A stretch of 64,000 bases of DNA from Aquatica leii (taxonomy: Eukaryota > Arthropoda > Insecta > Coleoptera > Lampyridae). The DNA is taken from contig CM069435.1 in NCBI GenBank assembly GCA_035610365.1, forward strand, positions 81,687,389 to 81,751,388, written 5' to 3'. The position numbers and the translations under genes were made by a program. Under the pieces are notes generated by a model. It was not told where the DNA came from. It saw nothing but the letters and a program-made list of their open reading frames with translations, and did not search any database. Shown in pieces: positions 58,801-64,000 of this stretch; the stretch's first letter is position 1; each line of letters begins with the position of its first letter.

Positions 58801-60254
58801 TTTTTTGCTTGCGCATAGAGGTTTTTTTCGAAAGTCACTTTCTAAAATACTGCCAATGTAGAATGTGCGAATATTATACCTAAAACACAAAAGCTCTAAA
58901 TACCAACAGTGTGAATGCTGACTGAGCCATTACTAATCTTGCAACAAAGTTACATTTGCTTACTGTAGGATTACCATTGAAACGCAGAGAAGATTTATTT
59001 TGCAACATTCAAGTATTTTGTTTATTTTCCGTGCCGAATTGCCATGAAAACTTCGTGTAAACTCAAACATTTGCAATTTAAAAAATGAACGTGCGCTAAC
59101 ATAAACACCGACTGATTTTATTTTTATCGTAGAATTGTGGACGCATTATTTTGTTTTAAAAGCAGAATCGTCATTTCGTTACACCATTAAAAGAAACACA
59201 TTGCGTTTTTTAATTACAACATTATCTACGATAATGATTTTTGGCTATAAATAAAATGTAATGGTGATATAAATTCCAGCGTACTAGTAATATATTCTAA
59301 GTGAAAACGTAACAACCACAGCATATCCACACCTATCAATACCAGATCTTTAGGTTGTAAAATTACTTGTTTTACGATTGTCTTGACAATAGATACAAAA
59401 GTCAGGTAGTAAGGGTGTGGGTCATAAAACTGATAGAAATCCTTAGAGGATTTTATAACGCCGACTGGTAAGGGTGATTGATTGGTATCCAACACCCAAT
59501 GTGCGCAGTACCGTAAAATAACAATCCGATTTTACCCTCAAATTCGTTTCTTTTTCAATGATTAATATAATGCCAAATTTGAGCTATTCTTGTTCTATTG
59601 TATAAGCGCTAATAACGTCTGTCGTCGAATGACACACAACGTGATGGATAGATACATGATCATGTTTTTCGAACTCGTAAAATATTCACGAGCGTTTATT
59701 CTTCTGAATCATTATTGAGTATCTACATCGCACGTGATACAACAATAAAAAATGATTTTCGATCTTTTATTAAAAGTTAGCTTTGTGTGAAAAGAAGTAT
59801 ATATATCTTGTCGAAAATTAGTCTTTGTTAAAAAGAAAAATAGTAATGACATTTTTCTATTAAAGTACAAATAACCCATTTTTTTTTTAATCTTTGAATG
59901 TTTGTTAAAATTGTCTTATACTTAAATTAACAGTAATTTAAATTTGTTTGATAATCTTGTCAGACATATTTTTAATTTTGAAAACCGTATTTGCAATTTG
60001 AATTGGTGTAAACTGCTCAAAATGGCAAAAATATTAATTTAGGGTTAAAATCCTAAGAATCATAATTATAATCATCAGCGCACCCAGGTTTTACCAAAGA
60101 AGAGCACAGTAGATATAATTATATTTTGTTCAGTTTAGACACAAAATGAGCTCGATAGAGGAAATAGTGAAGCAAAATATGATAACCTATTTTCTAATTG
60201 CCCAAAATACTGTTAGTTACGAGCTTATAATACAAAATAAAATGTCCTATAACT
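55878..60254. other. Mostly non-coding region with scattered splice-like signals
   Basis: A CpG-rich patch at 55,990-56,330 could be a promoter or leader for the minus-strand exon at 55.3-55.9 kb. Splice-bounded short open segments at 56464-56603 and 57094-57142 (plus strand), and start-codon segments at 58488 (plus) and 58736 (minus), are described as findings. An unrecognised 89-codon minus-strand frame lies at 59226-59495. No transposon motif was seen. Confidence 0.3.
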
Positions 60255-60261
60255 GCACTCT

Positions 60262-60640
60262 TTTAAAATTGTTAATACTACTTCATTTGGATCAATACGT
60301 ATTTTTCTGTAAGTATTTAAATTAACAAAATTGTTTAGCCTAGACTCTGCAATGGTATCTCTTACATAAGATTTAAGTCGCCTTAGAGTTTAAAATGTTC
60401 TCTCTTGTGTACTTGTGGTGACATTCATAACTGAAACTGCGCTCTTTGGAGCAGATATCGTGTACGTTGTTTTGATAGAAAAACACTGAAGTATGAAAAT
60501 GTTGCTGAGTATGTGATATTGTACTCACTAAAGAGTAGAACCATAAAGTAACTTGCTTTATGTTTTGTAAAGTATCTTAGTACACTAGAAACAAATTTAT
60601 CCATGGTAAAAATATAGCTGCTTAAAAATATTTTATAAAA
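60262..60640 (-). pseudogene. hAT transposase C-terminal dimerisation fragment
   Basis: On the minus strand AVSVMNVTTSTQERTF is followed by TLRRLKSYVRDTIAESRLNN, then FVNLNTYRKIRIDPNEVV. This is the hAT C-terminal dimerisation domain of the DUF4371-containing group (family SxAERSFSxLRRLKxYLRSTMxxxRLNxLALL). Upstream residues (IFLPWINLFL) fit the segment before it. One stop lies inside the motif. The catalytic domain is absent. Confidence 0.65.
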
Positions 60641-61175
60641 CGTTTTCTGACAATATTGATTAATTTACTTAAATAGGTATACAACTTGATTTTTTGAAAA
60701 CCATCTACCCTAAACATCTAAAAAACAAAAACGTTATGTGCAAAATGCTAAAACCGGTCAATTATGGTTGTAAGGGGGACACTTAATTAGTAATTTGGTC
60801 GAAACAACAGCCCCCCAAAAATCTTAAGCGAAACAGAGAGTTTAAAGTTTATTGTTTGAAAGGTCCGTGTAACCTATTTTGGGTTATGTAGTAGTTTTTT
60901 ATTTCTATGATTAGTATTTCAGAGAACCGCTTGTTTTGCAGCATAGCAACGTTCATGTTTTTCCTGAACAACATTGTCTTGAAGCGTTTATTGTTAGTAA
61001 AATTAACGCTTGGAAATGTCAACTATCAAAGAGATTGATGTTTTGAACAAATGTTTAGAGTTTAATTTTAAGTAATTACTTTAACGTCAATAAATAAGTA
61101 AAGAAACATACTATGAATGATGAAAAAAATAATGTCTTCAAAAATAGTAATCTTATCGCTTAAAACAGTTGAATT
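60641..61175. other. Non-coding stretch, probably flank of the mariner-type copy
   Basis: Contains AAGGTCCGTGTAACCTATTTTGG at 60860-60882 and a C-run (ACAGCCCCCC). GGTTACACAGAAATTTTCC on the other side (~61783) might be part of the opposite terminal region, but no TIR pair could be confirmed. Confidence 0.25.
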
Positions 61176-61790
61176 TTACAGAAGATGCCTTAAATGAGCA
61201 CCGTTTTGTGCCAGGTAGTAATAGATCCAGTTTTCAAATTCTTGTCCCATTTTTCAAAATGTTTTCGCGGAATTCGGATGCATTTATTAAGAATTTATTG
61301 TCGTAAGTCTTCCAAATCAAGCTGTTTGGATTTGTATATCACTGATTGCAAATAACCCAAGAGAAAAAAATCTAAACTTATCAAGTCTAGTGATCGTGCT
61401 TGTCACTCAACTGCACCACGTCTGCCAATACAATGGTTCGGCAATCGGTTGTTAAATCAGTCACAAACGTTGAAGGCATAATGTGGTGCAAATCCATCTT
61501 ATTGAAAGAAGAACTAATTTTTGTCTAACATTTGATTTCCTTCTAAATCCTGTTGATTTTCTGTTTCTACGGGTATTAAAAGCTATAAGATGTTTTCTAA
61601 CATATTCAAGTAAATGTCACCGTTTATTTATGAATGTGGACCCAATGACAGCATCTCCAAAAATCCCTGTCTAGACATTAAATTTTTTTTTGAGTATAAC
61701 CTTTGACAAAATAGGGGTTCTCATCGCTCCAGTAACGCACATTTTTAGTTTTATAATTATTTAATTTGCAAATAATTGCATAGGTTACAC
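61176..61790 (-). pseudogene. Mariner-type (IS630/Tc1-mariner) transposase relic
   Basis: Minus strand pieces from 61790 downward are NVRYWSDENPYFVKGYTQKK, then DGVIGxxFI and NGDMYLEMLENIL (through shifts). FFQQDGFAPHYAFNV follows (second catalytic Asp), then IGRRGAVE-QARSLDLISLDF (third catalytic Asp region; family SPDLTPLDFFLWGY). FFLLGYLQSVIYKSKQLDLE, DLRQ-ILNKCIRIPRK and YYYLAQNGAHLRHLL end at a stop at 61176-61178. The C-terminus is intact in length; the N-terminal DNA-binding part is missing. A different family from the DDE_3 copies at the left end of the window. Confidence 0.8.
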
Positions 61791-61945
61791 AGAAATTTTC
61801 CGTCAGATACGAATTACAGGTCAAAAGGTTATTTTAGTTATTTAGAACGTAGGAATTTCCCCATATTTGTATTTGAAATAAAAAAAAAGGACCGACACAG
61901 AGCGCCAGCAGGAACCTCGATACCAAAAAAAGTGTCAAACAACTT

Positions 61946-62903
61946 TGAACACGCCTTGTACATTACCTGCGTACTAGAGAAGGTCCGCAAAGTAGACCAG
62001 AAGTTGTCGTTTCTACCAAAAGCACTCGACCAGCATCTATAAGTGAAGCTCCAATTGTAATTACGACTGCAGCACAAATATGTGAGGTTATGAGAAAATG
62101 GGGATTACAATTTGATGGGAAAAGGAACCCACTCTCATTTCTGGAATGTTTAAGTGAACTTCGAGAATGCTACCAACTAACCAAAAACCAATTATTGAAA
62201 GCCTTACTTGAACTTTTAAAGGATGATACGGTATCGGAACAACAAAGCGTTCTGCAATAGCTGGAACGACTTCTTTGTAAGTTTTAAAATACAATTTCTT
62301 TCAGCAAGGTACACCTTCAAGTTAGAGGAAGAAATTCGTAACCGAATGAAAAAGCCAGTTTGTTTGCTACTAGTATTTTAACGTTGATGCGAAGACATGG
62401 GGAAATAAGTGCCAAAACCCAAATAAAACGCATAAATAAAAATCTACGAGCCAAGTACAAACATTATATAAGAAGAAAAGATTTTAAAAATTTACCGGAA
62501 CTGTTAGAGATGGCTTCACAGTTATTCCCATAAGCAAACCGTCATCTTCTAGCACCCGTGTACGTTTCATAGACACATCAACGACTGCCAGTGAAAACTC
62601 CAATGTAAACGCCATAACAAAACGGTTTGAGAGAATTTCTACACCTGTGGGAACCCCACAAACTTCCGTTCTGTGTTGGAGATGCGGCCAAACAGGACAC
62701 GTTCGTAGTGAATGCAGAGGGCTATTCAAAGCATTCTGTTCCCGATTTGGTAAGCACGACGTACTATTCCGCGATTGCACTTGCCGTAGGACACCGGAAA
62801 ACTTCCCACGCCGGCTCGAGAGGTAAGACAGCTCCAGCCCACTACAGCGTTTGCCTCCATCACGCAACAACAATCCGAAGAATGGAAAAACTGGCACCAA
62901 CGC
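61946..62903 (+). pseudogene. Gypsy gag relic with CCHC zinc knuckle
   Basis: Capsid-like reading TTAAQICEVMRKWGLQFDGK, RNPLSFLECLSELRECYQLT and KNQLLKALLELLKDDT is followed, through stops and shifts, by FKLEEEIRNRMKKP and LTLMRRHGEIS. NLRAKYKHYIRRKDFKNLPE comes next. The nucleocapsid zinc knuckle CWRCGQTGHVRSEC (62674-62715) has perfect CX2CX4HX4C spacing. A second Cys-rich motif FCSRFGKHDVLFRDCTC follows it. The order and spacing lead directly into the protease. Confidence 0.75.
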
Positions 62904-62912
62904 GTTAGACAG

Positions 62913-63287
62913 ATGTGTAGAGCCCCGCAACCTCCGTCAATGCAAACCGCTGCCGTAGATGCCCGATTATTCGTCCAGCTAAAAGTGTTTGGGCATGAAG
63001 TGTCTACATTGGTAGATACCGGAGCAGCTAAAACCTACATAGGTAACAAAATCAAAGGTTTACTTATGCAGCAGCAAATATCACCTATCAGGTGTCAACC
63101 CGAAACAGTCCAACTTGCCGATGGCTCAGTAACTGCTGCCCGAGGAGTGTTTAAATTCCCTGTAGAGATTAACCGACAAACCGCTTATCTGTCTGCTTAC
63201 TATCTTCCGAATGTAACCACCGACATCATGTTGGGCCTAGATTTTCTACAAAGCCAGCGAGTCGTCCTGGATTTAGGAAACAATTAG
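62913..63287 (+). pseudogene. Gypsy aspartic protease
   Basis: Open for 124 codons to a stop at 63285-63287. The catalytic motif is LVDTGAAKTYIG (DTG at 63015-63023). Downstream, VQLADGSVTAARGVFKFPVE and TDIMLGLDFLQSQRVVLD (family IxGxDFL) are typical retropepsin flap and hydrophobic-Gly regions. The frame is well preserved, but the polyprotein is broken by the stop before RT. Confidence 0.8.
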
Positions 63288-63836
63288 ATGGAACTTGGAC
63301 TGGATGTAATCCCACTGACAATCACCGTTAGCCTGGGTCTTAGCGGAATCCAAAGCTTGGATGACAAACAGCTAAAGATGCTAAACCAGTTTCTGCAACA
63401 AGAAATAGAAAAATTTGACAATGTCGCAGGTAAGACTTCGTTAACCACTCACCAGATAAAACTAAAGGCTGGGGTGGAACCAAAGAAGCAACGATTTTAT
63501 TTGCGAAATACTGCCATGCAATAAATTATTAGCACTGAAGTGGATGCAATGTTAGCAAATAGAATCATTGAAGAGTCTCACAGCCCGTGGTTGACTCCGG
63601 TAGTCCTCGTCCATCAGAAAATTACAGATTTTCCGTGGATTACCGCCAAGTTAACGAAGCGTACATTAACAATGCATATTCGATACCGTACGTACAAAGT
63701 ATACTTGACAAGTTACGAGCCGCCCGATTTATAAGTACTATCGATTTAAAGGATAGGTACTGGCAGATACCGCGCACTAAAGACAGCCGCCTTATTACTG
63801 CTTTCACCGTTCCGGGACTTTTCTAATTCAAAGTTA
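63288..63836 (+). pseudogene. Gypsy reverse transcriptase, N-terminal half
   Basis: HQIKLKAGVEPKKQRFYLRN, VDAMLANRIIEESHSPWLTP, and after a frameshift SENYRFSVDYRQVNEAYINN, SIPYVQSILDKLRAARFIST, IDLKDRYWQIPRTKDSRLIT and AFTVPG. VMPFGLS then ends the recognisable RT. The catalytic first Asp block (STIDLK) is present; the YxDD block is not, because the sequence jumps to RNase H within ~20 bases. Confidence 0.8.
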
Positions 63837-63849
63837 TGCCGTTTGGCCT

Positions 63850-64000
63850 GTCTAGATTTTACTGTACTGGGAGCAGTGTTAACCCAGGTACAAGACAAAA
63901 AAGAAAAAGGTGATCTGCTACATCAGCCAAGCATTGAACCCGCCGAAGGCCATTATTCCGCTATCGAGTTAGAATGTCTAGCAATTCGACTTTGACATTG
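63850..64000 (+). pseudogene. Gypsy RNase H fragment fused after an internal RT deletion
   Basis: GAVLTQVQDKKEK, then in another frame CYISQALN and EGHYSAIELECLAI, match the gypsy RNase H block (family GAVLxQ...SRxLxxxExNYSxxExECLA). It follows MPFGLS almost directly, so about 200 codons of RT are deleted. The element runs off the right edge. Confidence 0.7.

Noticed and set aside
1..64000. CRISPR arrays, rRNA, prokaryotic operons
   Set aside because: No regularly spaced direct repeats, conserved rRNA words or Shine-Dalgarno-led gene strings were seen; splice signals and transposon types are eukaryotic.

Overview
The window is AT-rich eukaryotic DNA with intron-type splice signals and dense, decayed transposable elements. 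The families present (IS630/Tc1-mariner DDE_3, hAT including a ZMYM1-like type, PIF/Harbinger, pogo/Tigger, piggyBac, a Crypton-like tyrosine recombinase, Penelope, copia, gypsy, RTE-like LINEs, SWIM-YqaJ proteins) in this mix point to an insect, perhaps a hemipteran or beetle; I cannot name the species. No rRNA, intact tRNA, CRISPR or prokaryotic feature was seen. Almost every coding segment is a pseudogene recognised by protein motifs that survive across frameshifts and stops.

Layout, left to right. 0-6 kb: two complementary relics of one DDE transposase family (1-545 and 4657-5656), a THAP-domain relic, a Penelope endonuclease tail with a hammerhead-like motif behind it, and a SWIM-YqaJ relic. 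6-23 kb: mostly non-coding, with a SINE-like GC-rich block (11.4 kb), two copies of a ~1 kb LTR-like repeat (12.5 and 21.1 kb) and a 300-bp palindromic MITE (20.4 kb). 23.6-36 kb: Harbinger, gypsy (RNase H-integrase-3' LTR), a nearly full hAT with spliced exons, pogo/Tigger and copia relics. 37-42.1 kb: a ZMYM1-like hAT split by a 2.7-kb LINE inserted in the opposite orientation, with a probable 6-bp target duplication. 42.2-43.4 kb: a perfect ~85-bp hairpin followed by a Crypton-like recombinase relic.

46.2-51 kb is the most unusual region. An RTE-like LINE is interrupted inside its RT/thumb coding sequence by a 2.9-kb block. The block carries two copies of one terminal-inverted-repeat family, and between them lies a three- to four-exon relic of an ML-domain (NPC2-like) secreted lipid-binding protein gene. 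Because the introns are retained, this looks like DNA-level capture of a host gene fragment by a transposon, comparable to Pack-type elements.

51-60 kb: a diverged tandem duplication, a piggyBac relic, and the best candidate for a resident host gene, a GC-richer minus-strand exon at 55.3-55.9 kb with a strong splice donor, a C-terminal membrane segment and a plausible next exon. 60-64 kb: a hAT C-terminal relic, a mariner-type transposase relic, and a gypsy element (gag zinc knuckle, protease, RT) with an internal RT deletion running off the right edge.

Nothing in the window forms a working pathway. Its logic is that of a TE-rich intergenic or intronic region with nested insertions, internal deletions and at least one captured gene fragment.
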